Below are positions 1-5,483 of a DNA stretch of 16,512 nt, piece by piece. The DNA lies in assembly GCA_000403945.1 (NCBI GenBank), contig APFI01000088.1:1-16512 (forward strand), read 5' to 3'. The position numbers were made by a program, and so were the translations under genes. Origin of the DNA: Desulfovibrio sp. Dsv1 (GTDB lineage Bacteria; Desulfobacterota; Desulfovibrionia; Desulfovibrionales; Desulfovibrionaceae). The notes beneath the pieces are model-generated. The model worked only from the letters and a program-made list of their open reading frames with translations. It ran no database searches and was not told where the DNA came from. Positions within the stretch are counted from its first letter, which is position 1, and each line of letters begins with the position of its first letter.

Positions 1-270
1 GGTATGGCACATGTCCAGGGGCTACACGAACCAGGCCTGATTATAAGGTTTGCAAACACACCTTAGCTGAGAGGTAGTTCCCTGAGCATTTTGAGGAGCA
101 TTCTGACAGATATCCTCCTGTCGCTGGTTAAACCGAAATTCGCATTCTTTCAAGTGGAAGTAAAACATATGCTTGTGGATGCCACGGAAACGTGCAAGCC
201 GCGTTTTGGCGAAGGTGATGCGCGGCGCGAAAACTCACCCCTCAGCGGCGTAATAACTCATGCGATTTTC

Positions 271-289
271 TGTTGCGCCCTGTGCAACA
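271..289. terminator. Second small hairpin beyond the terminator
   Basis: TGTTGC and GCAACA form a 6-base stem with a 7-base loop. It lies directly after the main terminator on the minus strand. On the plus strand it is followed by AAATT rather than a T run, so any terminator role is weak. Confidence 0.3.
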
Positions 290-297
290 AAATTACA

Positions 298-321
298 GGG
301 GCGGGGTTTTGACCCCGCCCC
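298..321 (-). terminator. Probable terminator of the late operon
   Basis: A perfect 9-base stem (GGGGCGGGG with CCCCGCCCC) encloses a 6-base loop. On the minus strand it follows the last coding frame by about 30 bases and is followed by TGTAATTTTG, a weak T run. It suits the end of the minus-strand transcript. Confidence 0.65.
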
Positions 322-351
322 GTTCGCTGGTAAAAGTGTTGCCGAATAGCC

Positions 352-546
352 TTAGCGGCAACCAATCCAGTTGCCGTCCTTGTCATAGCCGCGCGAGGCC
401 AGCTCCTCCTCAAGCAACGCATTGGCATCCACCTGGCCAGAGGCCACCGCCATCAGAAATTGCTTGCTGAAAAGCTGCACCGCGCCGAAGTCCTTATCCA
501 CATCCAGGCCCAACTCGGGTTTTACGCTTTTATACACGCTGCACAT
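352..546 (-). CDS. Small ORF of unknown function at the deletion junction
   Basis: The frame encodes about 64 residues from ATG 546: MCSVYKSVKPELGLDVDKDF, then QLFSKQFLMAVASGQVDANA and EEELASRGYDKDGNWIGCR. Endings of the ELA.RG.D..GNW.G kind occur in small phage/plasmid proteins of unknown function. There is no Shine-Dalgarno before the ATG, and it overlaps the recombinase fragment, so its true 5' end may have been lost in the same event that truncated the recombinase. It is the last coding frame before the terminator. Function unknown. Confidence 0.45.
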   Translation of the reverse strand: MCSVYKSVKPELGLDVDKDFGAVQLFSKQFLMAVASGQVDANALLEEELASRGYDKDGNWIGCR

Positions 547-928
547 GTGGCGCGGCGGCCCGGTACATACGGGCGGCCTCCGCCCTGGTGGGCGGCTCAA
601 TGCGGCGGGATTTGGGCACACCCAGCCGCAGGCCCTCCAACGGAGAAACAGACAGCCGCCCGGTGGCGGCCCCCCAGCGCAGAGCCGTGCGCAGGAGCTT
701 GACCCTGTGCGTGGATGTGACCGGGGACAGGCCGAGCTGCCGCTGTGCCTCCAGGTAGTCCATAATTTGCTGTGGCTTCAGCCGCCGGGCCTGCCAGCCG
801 CCGTACAAGGACAGCAGGCCCGCCAGGCGGTAACGGGTACTGGCCTGTGTGACAGGGCGGGTGCAGTGCAGGGCCAGGTACTCATCCACCAGTTGCCGCA
901 GGGTGATCCGATATCGTGGTGTGGCCAT
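530..928 (-). pseudogene. Tyrosine recombinase, N-terminal fragment
   Basis: This 132-residue frame has a strong start (GGGAGG before ATG 928). It encodes LRQLVDEYLALHC, then a SAM-like core-binding domain with LKPQQIMDYLEAQRQLGLSP and THRVKLLRTALRWGAATGRL, ending in the linker PPTRAEAARMYRAAAPHVQR. In intact integrases the catalytic domain begins here; instead a stop follows at 530 and no Arg-His-x-x-Arg-Tyr part is found downstream. So only the DNA-binding half remains, probably after a deletion near 545. It may be the remnant of a recombinase that acted on the fibre segment or of an unrelated integrase. Confidence 0.7.
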
Positions 929-995
929 AAAACCTCCCTTGAAGGCTTTACGGCAGTCCGGGATTCTCTATGCGATTTTCAAAGAATCTGCGCGG

Positions 996-1793
996 CTAAT
1001 CCGTCACGGCACAAAAAAGCTCAGCCAGGCTGACGCCGCCCAGCCTGCCCCGCACATCCGGGCAGACGGCCTCAATATTTTGCACTATGGCATGAGCCTC
1101 TACACGGCTCAGATAGCTGTTGCAGCCGTCTATCCGTATCCAGCCACGATTGCGATAACAGCGCGTGGCCAGCACCAGGCCGCCAGTGTCGGCGGTCAGG
1201 CCTCGGCATATGCCGGGCAGCCATGTGCGCGGCCAAAAGACTGCTCGCAGCCCGTGGTCATTGACGGCCTGTCCGATATGGTTGCCGATGTCCGTCAGGC
1301 TGTTGCGCAGGCCAAAGCCCAGCAGACCGCCGGACTGCGTAAACAGGCAGTCCTCGGCGATTATTTTGCCTCCCCGGTGCGCCCAGGCCCCGAAAGCCCG
1401 CACATCAAAGGTCTGCCCCCAATCGTGAATCCAGCAGCGGCGCATGGTGACATAGGCTCCGTCCTGGGCCTCCGGGCAGCGACGGCCCGCACCGATAATG
1501 ACGCAATCTTCCAGCGACCAGTCGGCATAGCGCATATCATTGCCGGGATGGTCTCCATTGCCCGCCAGTATGGCCTTGATGCCGCCCAAGATGACACAGC
1601 GCTCCATCGTGACAACGCCGCCGTCCACGCCGCTGAGGACTTCGTCCTGCTCATCATGCGGCACGGCACGGAAGTCAAAGATGCGGTCACGAATGATGGC
1701 ATCGCCACGAGGGCCGAAGACCGTCAGGCCGTCCGACCGGGGAGCGGCAGGTCCAGTGCAAACCCCGCCCTCTATAATATTCTGCATATTCAC
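996..1793 (-). CDS. Putative right-handed beta-helix protein
   Basis: The 265-residue product shows repeated short strands with a cysteine at an equivalent position: VTMERCVILGG, SLEDCVIIGA, VTMRRCWIHDW and IIAEDCLFTQS (Cys at about 66, 97, 120, 149, spacings 31, 23 and 29). This is a stacked-coil pattern typical of pectate-lyase-like beta helices. The N-terminal part includes GDAIIRDRIFDFRAVPHDEQ and SGVDGG. There is no signal peptide. Near phage fibre genes such proteins are often capsule depolymerases or receptor-binding parts, but no catalytic residues can be assigned. GTG 1793 is preferred: GGAAGG lies upstream and it overlaps the zinc-ribbon stop. An ATG occurs at 1787. Confidence 0.6.
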   Translation of the reverse strand: MNMQNIIEGGVCTGPAAPRSDGLTVFGPRGDAIIRDRIFDFRAVPHDEQDEVLSGVDGGVVTMERCVILGGIKAILAGNGDHPGNDMRYADWSLEDCVIIGAGRRCPEAQDGAYVTMRRCWIHDWGQTFDVRAFGAWAHRGGKIIAEDCLFTQSGGLLGFGLRNSLTDIGNHIGQAVNDHGLRAVFWPRTWLPGICRGLTADTGGLVLATRCYRNRGWIRIDGCNSYLSRVEAHAIVQNIEAVCPDVRGRLGGVSLAELFCAVTD

Positions 1794-1897
1794 GTCCGCA
1801 CCTTCCCGCAGACCGGGCAAACCCAGGTGAGACCACCGGGCAGGATAACCAGGCGCAAGGCATGGCCGCAGATGGGACAGCTACGCGCCCTAACCAC
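1790..1897 (-). CDS. Small zinc-ribbon protein, Com-like Cys spacing
   Basis: This 35-residue frame starts at GTG 1897 with GGAGG six bases upstream, overlapping the previous stop. It encodes RSCPICGHALRLVILPGG, then LTWVCPVCGKVRT: two CPxC knuckles in a C-x2-C-x16-C-x2-C arrangement. As I recall the Mu Com sequence, it has the same spacing. Com is a zinc-binding translational activator of the overlapping mom gene. Here the stop overlaps the GTG of the beta-helix gene (GTGA). A regulatory role is inference; it could also be a simple unrelated zinc ribbon. It is too short for most gene callers. Confidence 0.6.
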   Translation of the reverse strand: MVRARSCPICGHALRLVILPGGLTWVCPVCGKVRT

Positions 1898-2387
1898 GGG
1901 CAACCTCCGGCGCGGAGGGCCACGGAGTATCTTCGCCGCCTCCGTCCCAGGGAGCGCCATCTTGCGCGGGCAAGTCACGCAGGGCCTGACGGTATACGGT
2001 CACGGCGGCCTTGGCCTCATCGGGCAGGGGGTAGTCCGGCATAATCAGATAGTCGGTGGCGGCCATACGCGCGTCACGCTCGGCCCGCAGCCGCGCATAG
2101 CGGGCAGGCGCGCTGTTATACTCCTCCAGGCGGGCAGCCTCGGCGGCCTCGGCCTCAGCAACGAGCCGGGCTTTTTCGGCTTGCCAGAGGGCCACATAGG
2201 GAGCCACCTCCTCGCTATAGAGGGTGGCATCCAGCGCCATATTGTGGTCGTCTGTCCATTCCATGTGGCCTTTGTCGCCATCCCACTGAAGGGCGTGCAG
2301 ATTGGCCGGAGCAGGGAAGTCAAAACGCAGGGCCTCGCCGTCAACGATAATGAGGCGGTCGGCAGGAACAACGGTTACTCTGGGCAT
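1890..2387 (-). CDS. Tail fibre assembly chaperone-like protein
   Basis: This 165-residue protein begins MPRVTVVPADRLIIVDGEAL and has FDFPAPANLHALQWDGDKGH, a pattern common in fibre-associated proteins of Desulfovibrio-type phages. The middle is a coiled-coil-like Ala/Glu helix (LWQAEKARLVAEAEAAEAAR). The C-terminal part, LRAERDARMAATDYLI, MPDYPLPDEAKAAVTVYRQ and ALRDLPAQ, is the tail-assembly-chaperone motif in which LPD...WAAYRQALRDIP is typical. It probably folds or trimerises the fibre. AAGGGAG precedes the ATG. It lies outside the inverted segment, so it would serve every tip. Confidence 0.75.
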   Translation of the reverse strand: MPRVTVVPADRLIIVDGEALRFDFPAPANLHALQWDGDKGHMEWTDDHNMALDATLYSEEVAPYVALWQAEKARLVAEAEAAEAARLEEYNSAPARYARLRAERDARMAATDYLIMPDYPLPDEAKAAVTVYRQALRDLPAQDGAPWDGGGEDTPWPSAPEVARG

Positions 2388-2425
2388 GTGATCTCCCTTA
2401 TTTTGTGCCGCATTGCGGCGGGTTG

Positions 2426-2686
2426 ATGCGTTTTTCCGGCACAGTCGGCGCGGCCACGCTCACGGAGGAGCAGTTGGCCAGCCATCTGCACAGAATGGCT
2501 ATTGGATCGACGAATCCAGGGTCGGGAGGCTATGTGATAGAAAGTACCGTTTTCCAAAATTCGTTCCTCTCTTCCACTCTTGCTGGCAGCTCCCAGCCTC
2601 ACACGCACAGCCTCAGCGCGTCCACGGGCACAGCCTCCAGTCTGCCGCCGTACTACTGCCTGGCTTATATTGTGAGGGTGAGCTGA
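2426..2686 (+). CDS. Silent fibre-tip cassette 1 (alternative C-terminus)
   Basis: This open frame lies opposite to the fibre gene. It encodes FSGTVGAATLTEEQLASH, then a variable middle with GGYVIESTVFQNSFLSS, then SSQPHTHSLSASTGTASS and LPPYYCLAYIVRVS. These last two parts match the fibre C-terminus (SSQSHTHSLTATTGTASS, LPPYYALAYIMRIA). ATLTEEQL with a following His-rich segment is a common fibre-tip motif. No promoter or good ribosome-binding site is seen, so I read it as a silent donor, expressed only after inversion. Its TGA overlaps the next ATG as TGATG. The ATG at 2426 is only a nominal start. Confidence 0.65.
   Translation: MRFSGTVGAATLTEEQLASHLHRMAIGSTNPGSGGYVIESTVFQNSFLSSTLAGSSQPHTHSLSASTGTASSLPPYYCLAYIVRVS
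2433..2460 (+). repeat. Crossover repeat, first cassette
   Basis: The plus strand reads TTTCCGGCACAGTCGGCGCG here, followed by GCCACGCTCAC. It is a direct repeat of the copy at 2735 and an inverted repeat of the fibre copy. Homology to the second cassette begins abruptly at this point; upstream sequences differ, as expected at a crossover boundary. Confidence 0.55.
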
Positions 2687-2995
2687 TGTCTCGCGCATGG
2701 CTTGTTTCTTTGCTTTTTATGGCCTGCCTCGGCCTTTCCGGCACTGTCGGCGCGGCGACGCTGACTGAGGGGCAGTTGGCAGCGCATAATCATTATACGG
2801 CACTCCAGGGCGGTGATGGTGGAGGAAGTGGTACACAAGCATTTGAGCACATCATCTCCGTGGGGGGCCAGCAATTATTACTCAAGCACTACCGGCGGTT
2901 CTCAGTCGCACACTCACAGTCTGGCGGCCAATACCAACGCAGCCAGCAACCTGTCTCCATATTATGCCCTAGCCTACATTATGCGATGCGCATGA
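2686..2995 (+). CDS. Fibre-tip cassette 2 with signal-peptide-like leader, frameshifted
   Basis: From ATG 2686 (overlapping the cassette 1 stop, with GAGGGTGAG just upstream) the frame encodes MSRAWLVSLLFMACLGL, a basic residue followed by a hydrophobic run and SGTVGA, like a Sec signal peptide; FMAC is a poor lipobox. The tip follows: ATLTEGQLAAHNHYTALQGG. At the G6 run 2862-2867 the frame is lost; deleting one G restores ISVGASNYYSSTTGGSQSHT, then HSLAANTNAASN and SPYYALAYIMRCA, a 102-residue protein. Alternatives: a silent cassette with a chance leader, a phase-variable secreted tip, or a sequencing error at the G run. Confidence 0.55.
2735..2760 (+). repeat. Crossover repeat, second cassette
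   Basis: The plus strand reads TTTCCGGCACTGTCGGCGCG here, shared with the first cassette (one mismatch, T/A, in the first 21 bases) and inverted relative to the fibre copy. It is the boundary between a signal-peptide-like leader and the tip sequence ATLTEGQLAAHNH. Confidence 0.6.
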
Positions 2996-3010
2996 TATAG
3001 GCCAAAGCGT
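2966..3010. repeat. Tail-to-tail junction of fibre and cassette 2 (imperfect inverted repeat)
   Basis: The two opposing reading frames overlap at 2979-2995. Because both end by encoding ALAYIMR, the sequence forms an imperfect palindrome around GCCTACATTATGCG on the left and CGCATGATATAGGC on the right. It explains itself as a consequence of converging homologous ends, although in RNA it would form a hairpin and could act as a weak bidirectional terminator. Confidence 0.5.
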
Positions 3011-3803
3011 AGTACGGCGGCAGGCTACTGGCCGTGCCAGTGGTGGCCGTCAACGAGTGAGTGTGGGACTGACTGGAGCCTGTGTTAGCGACGGACGGGG
3101 AAGCTGGCAAAGTAGCACGTCCGTCTACGCCAGATCCAAAGGGGACAGTCGTCATCCCATTAAATCCGTCCCAAGCTCCCGCAGTGATAGTGGCGGGGTG
3201 CCCATGCGCCGCCGTCTGTGTCAGAGAGGTTGTCGTGGCCCCAACAGTGCCGGAAAGACTGTGCGTATGGGTCTCCGAGCCGCCAGTAGAGCCAGCGGGG
3301 CGGCTTTCCGAAGCGCCCAAAATCATACGGCCCAAGAGGTTGGGAACCGTCCCTCCTTTGCCGTCACTGCCGCCGTCACAAAGCAGCCATCCCGTGTCCG
3401 GTTCTGTCGCGCCGAGTGGTATGGGATGCCGGTTGCCTTCACCGCCGAAAGCGCCCGAAAAGGCCACCACCACACCGGGCATCACGACGGAGACCAGCAC
3501 ATTCAGCGTGCCGTCCTCTTTTATCTCCATCCCCGCGCCGGGTTTGACAATGCCCGCTTTTTCCTTGGTCGCCATAGGCACTCGCTTGCCAATCAGCATG
3601 CCAATGGCCTGGAACAATTGCGTCAAGTCTTCACTGCTGGGCGTGAGTCCGGCCTGCTTGATGACCTCCAATATTTCGCGCTGCCCCTGCTCAACGGCAG
3701 CGGCGGGCACCGGGGAGCCAAGAATGCCCAGCTCCGGGTTGCCGTCAACGTAATGGGCATCTTCACCTTGGGCTTCCATTCCGATGGGAGGGGCGTATTT
3801 CAT
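2979..3803 (-). CDS. Tail fibre protein with collar domain and switchable tip
   Basis: This 274-residue protein is the receptor-binding fibre. Residues 1-75 form the baseplate-attachment part. A MATKEKAGIVKPG motif follows at about 77-90, then a tail-collar segment with GWLLCDGG (138-145) and VPNLLGRMILGAS (153-165). From 175 the tip begins: SETHTHSLSGTVGA, AAHGH, then SSQSHTHSL (243-251) and PPYYALAYIMR (262-272), the common collar-fibre ending. The HxH motifs probably bind metal as in the T4 gp37 tip. From about residue 184 the sequence could be replaced by inversion with the plus-strand cassettes. GAGGAA precedes the ATG. Confidence 0.88.
   Translation of the reverse strand: MKYAPPIGMEAQGEDAHYVDGNPELGILGSPVPAAAVEQGQREILEVIKQAGLTPSSEDLTQLFQAIGMLIGKRVPMATKEKAGIVKPGAGMEIKEDGTLNVLVSVVMPGVVVAFSGAFGGEGNRHPIPLGATEPDTGWLLCDGGSDGKGGTVPNLLGRMILGASESRPAGSTGGSETHTHSLSGTVGATTTSLTQTAAHGHPATITAGAWDGFNGMTTVPFGSGVDGRATLPASPSVANTGSSQSHTHSLTATTGTASSLPPYYALAYIMRIA
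3232..3256 (-). repeat. Crossover repeat in the expressed fibre gene
   Basis: The minus strand reads CTTTCCGGCACTGTTGGGGC here. Its first 14 bases, CTTTCCGGCACTGT, are identical to the second cassette repeat (2734 onward) and the match continues imperfectly (about 25 of 29). It encodes LSGTVGA, residues 183-189 of the fibre, and is in inverse orientation relative to the two plus-strand copies. Confidence 0.6.
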
Positions 3804-3804
3804 T

Positions 3805-4389
3805 TTATTCCTCGTAGCCTATAATGAGTATGGTGTGGGCCGGGGCATAGAGCCTGAGCAGGCATTCCAAATCCTCCCGGCGGGCAAAATCCAGCAGGCG
3901 CTCGCCGGGCACGCTGGCCCCGCAGCGAAAGCGCGTCATGCGCTGTCCCTGGACCACGACAGACCAGACAAAGCGCACATCATGGTCACCGTTGAGCCTG
4001 TCGCCGCACCGGGACAGCCCCGCCAGGAAGGGGCGGTATTCCGTCACCGTGATGCCCAGGCCCAGCAGACGCGCCAGGCCGGAAAAATAGGCAATGCGCT
4101 GGCCTCCCGCTCCCGTCAGTTGGGCAACTACGGCTGCACGCCGGGCCTGCAATGTGCTGTCCCAGGATATGGGGCAGTCGCCGGGCAGCCCGCAGACGCG
4201 CTCCCAATCTGGCAAAAGCTCTACGGACTGGCGCGGGTCGGATTCGCGCACCAGGGCGTGAGCGCGCAATTCCACGCGCTCAAATTCCTGGGCCAGCCCA
4301 TCCAGCAGGCGGCCCCAGACAGATTCAGGGTCATAGGGCAAGGCCGGGCCGGGCGGTTGCAGGGCAAAGAGCTGTTCGCGGTAGCTCAT
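3805..4389 (-). CDS. Mu gp48-like baseplate protein, DUF2313
   Basis: This 194-residue protein matches the DUF2313/YmfQ family (Mu gp48), which forms part of the tail tip and links wedge to fibre. The signature is MSYREQLFALQPPGPALPYD at the N-terminus, then an FERVELRAHALVRESDPRQS helix, SVELLPDWERVCGLPGDC, and RRAAVVAQLTGAGGQ. The end is LYAPAHTILIIGYEE, the usual family ending. The ATG is adjacent to the gp47 stop. It is followed by the fibre ATG after one base. Confidence 0.88.
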   Translation of the reverse strand: MSYREQLFALQPPGPALPYDPESVWGRLLDGLAQEFERVELRAHALVRESDPRQSVELLPDWERVCGLPGDCPISWDSTLQARRAAVVAQLTGAGGQRIAYFSGLARLLGLGITVTEYRPFLAGLSRCGDRLNGDHDVRFVWSVVVQGQRMTRFRCGASVPGERLLDFARREDLECLLRLYAPAHTILIIGYEE

Positions 4390-5483
4390 TACCCATCTTC
4401 CCAGATGATAACGCCGGGAACGGCTATTTTGCCCGTATCCAGCCTGATGTTTTCCAGGGGAGAAAGCAGGACATGGTCGTCTTCCCCCTCCGCGCGGCTG
4501 ATAGCCTCATTGAGACGGGACACAACCACCAGACCGCCCGGCTCGGCCTCGCGGCGGAGGGCCGTCCAGACCGCCTCGGCAACTATGACGCGCATGCGCG
4601 GGTTGTCTGGCGCAATGCGCAAATCAAGGTCAATGGGGTGCGGCACGGGGGCCACGACATAGACGTCGGCCGTGACGGGGCGCAGGCTTTCAATATACGC
4701 CGCCACACGGGCGATGTCTTCGGGACGGGGGATACCGTCTTCATAGGCATCATCCATCATAAAGCGCACGGTGACAGAGCCGCGCCCCATCTCGCCCGGA
4801 TAGCACCAGGCGCGGGTGACACCCGCCACCTCCAGCGCCCAGGTGACATAATCCCGCGCCGCGCCGCCGCTGGGCAGCGTGCGGATGCGGGCAAGAAGGC
4901 GGGTACGCAGCCCGGCGTCGGTCTCCGCGCCCGCTCCGCCAGTGATATTGCCGCTGGCCACAGCCCGCGCCTGGACATCCAGAACCGGGGCTGTAAGCTG
5001 CAAGGGCGTTCCCTCTGCTATATTGCCCTCAAATCCGGCGGCCTGGGCGCGCACGGGCACACGCGCCGCGCCCTCTGTTATCCAGACTTCAGCGAGGGTG
5101 CGGTACAGTTGGCCACCGGGGCTTTGCAATTCCGCCCCCGCCGGGATGAGCGCGCCGTCCTGACCACTGAAAGAAACATGCCCCTCGGCCCTGGTGGCCG
5201 CCAGGCGGGTCACGCCCCAGATGGAAGCCCAGCGCTCCAGATGCTCCATCTCCGCCGTGTCCGGCATGAGCTGCAAGGCAAGCCAATCCAGATAGCCGTA
5301 CAGGCCATGCGCCACGCCGCCCTGCATACGGGCCAGTACGGCCAGCAGGCGGCGGCGGAACCAGGTCAAGCCGTCAAGGCGGCTGTCCATGTCCGCCTGG
5401 GTGCGGGCCACAAGGCTGGTGAGTTGGGGGCGTTCAAAGGGCATGGCGCTACCATAAACAGCGCCATGCATGACGTCTTTCAA
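4389..5483 (-). CDS. Baseplate J-like protein, Mu gp47-like
   Basis: This 364-residue protein (351 if it starts at the internal ATG 5444, MPFERPQLTSLV) belongs to the baseplate J family (P2 gpJ, Mu gp47), a wedge protein. Motifs: TWFRRRLLAVLARMQGGVAH, DWLALQLMPDTAEMEHLERW, SWGVT-like ASIWGVTRLAAT, the AAGFEGNIAEGTPLQL turn, TDAGLRTRLLARIR, and GVTRAWCYPGEMGRGSVTV. The start is uncertain: the 5483 codon is TTG overlapping the gp46 stop and has no clear Shine-Dalgarno, whereas ATG 5444 matches the usual N-terminus but lies in a hairpin (5441-5469). Confidence 0.87.
   Translation of the reverse strand: MKDVMHGAVYGSAMPFERPQLTSLVARTQADMDSRLDGLTWFRRRLLAVLARMQGGVAHGLYGYLDWLALQLMPDTAEMEHLERWASIWGVTRLAATRAEGHVSFSGQDGALIPAGAELQSPGGQLYRTLAEVWITEGAARVPVRAQAAGFEGNIAEGTPLQLTAPVLDVQARAVASGNITGGAGAETDAGLRTRLLARIRTLPSGGAARDYVTWALEVAGVTRAWCYPGEMGRGSVTVRFMMDDAYEDGIPRPEDIARVAAYIESLRPVTADVYVVAPVPHPIDLDLRIAPDNPRMRVIVAEAVWTALRREAEPGGLVVVSRLNEAISRAEGEDDHVLLSPLENIRLDTGKIAVPGVIIWEDG
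5441..5469 (-). promoter_or_regulatory. Perfect inverted repeat at the gp47 start
   Basis: The arms GCATGGCGCT and AGCGCCATGC are perfect 10-base complements separated by 9 bases. Both arms contain an ATG, and the right-hand arm in the mRNA holds the likely MPFERPQ start of the gp47-like gene. In the transcript this would fold and could mask that start, making it depend on ribosomes arriving from the gp46 gene. Function is inference; the repeat is directly seen. Confidence 0.5.

Larger units (their letters stand above)
1..351. other. Stretch without convincing gene
   Basis: Apart from the two hairpins at 271-321, I see no supported gene. It is visibly less GC-rich than the rest. A 73-residue plus-strand frame at 91-312 has no ribosome-binding site and no recognisable motif. 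In Mu the right end of the genome follows the fibre and com/mom genes, so this stretch could hold the right end of the element with transposase-binding sites. I could not define a boundary, because the left end is not available for comparison. Confidence 0.4.
2433..3256. other. Putative invertible fibre-tip switching segment
   Basis: The fibre tip on the minus strand and two alternative tips on the plus strand face each other tail to tail. All share a repeat that encodes SGTVGA in the same frame: at 3256-3232 (minus), 2735-2760 (plus) and 2433-2460 (plus). Inversion between the fibre repeat and either cassette repeat gives an uninterrupted fibre of 266 (first cassette) or 268 residues (second cassette, after its frameshift is repaired) compared with 274 now. 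The layout is that of the Mu G segment, but with two silent tips in series. No recombinase site of known type (gix, cix) is recognised. Confidence 0.65.

Noticed and set aside
180..240. GCGCGAAAA and related words resembling half of the Mu transposase-binding consensus
   Set aside because: Only part of the consensus matches, and there is no second end of the element to compare with.
91..312. Plus-strand 73-residue frame near the left edge
   Set aside because: No Shine-Dalgarno, no recognisable motif, and it runs into the terminator hairpin.
260..980. Direct repeat ATGCGATTTTC at 260-270 and 970-980 flanking the recombinase fragment
   Set aside because: It could be imagined as an attachment site, but an 11-base repeat is expected by chance in a window of this size.
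2406..2418. Short palindrome GCCGCATTGCGGC before cassette 1
   Set aside because: Six-base arms with one-base spacer are common in GC-rich DNA; it is also not repeated at the other crossover sites.
849..2426. Long plus-strand open frame (525 codons) and similar long antisense frames at 11622-13340 and 13527-15014
   Set aside because: They lie opposite well-supported phage genes with family matches, have no ribosome-binding sites and show low-complexity composition typical of antisense frames in GC-rich DNA.
2433..2760. Gin/Cin-type serine recombinase crossover site
   Set aside because: The repeats lack the 26-base dyad with central dinucleotide typical of gix/cix sites, and no serine recombinase gene is in the window.
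2433..3256. Diversity-generating retroelement
   Set aside because: No reverse transcriptase, no template/variable repeat pair with adenine-specific differences; the similarity is confined to short shared ends.
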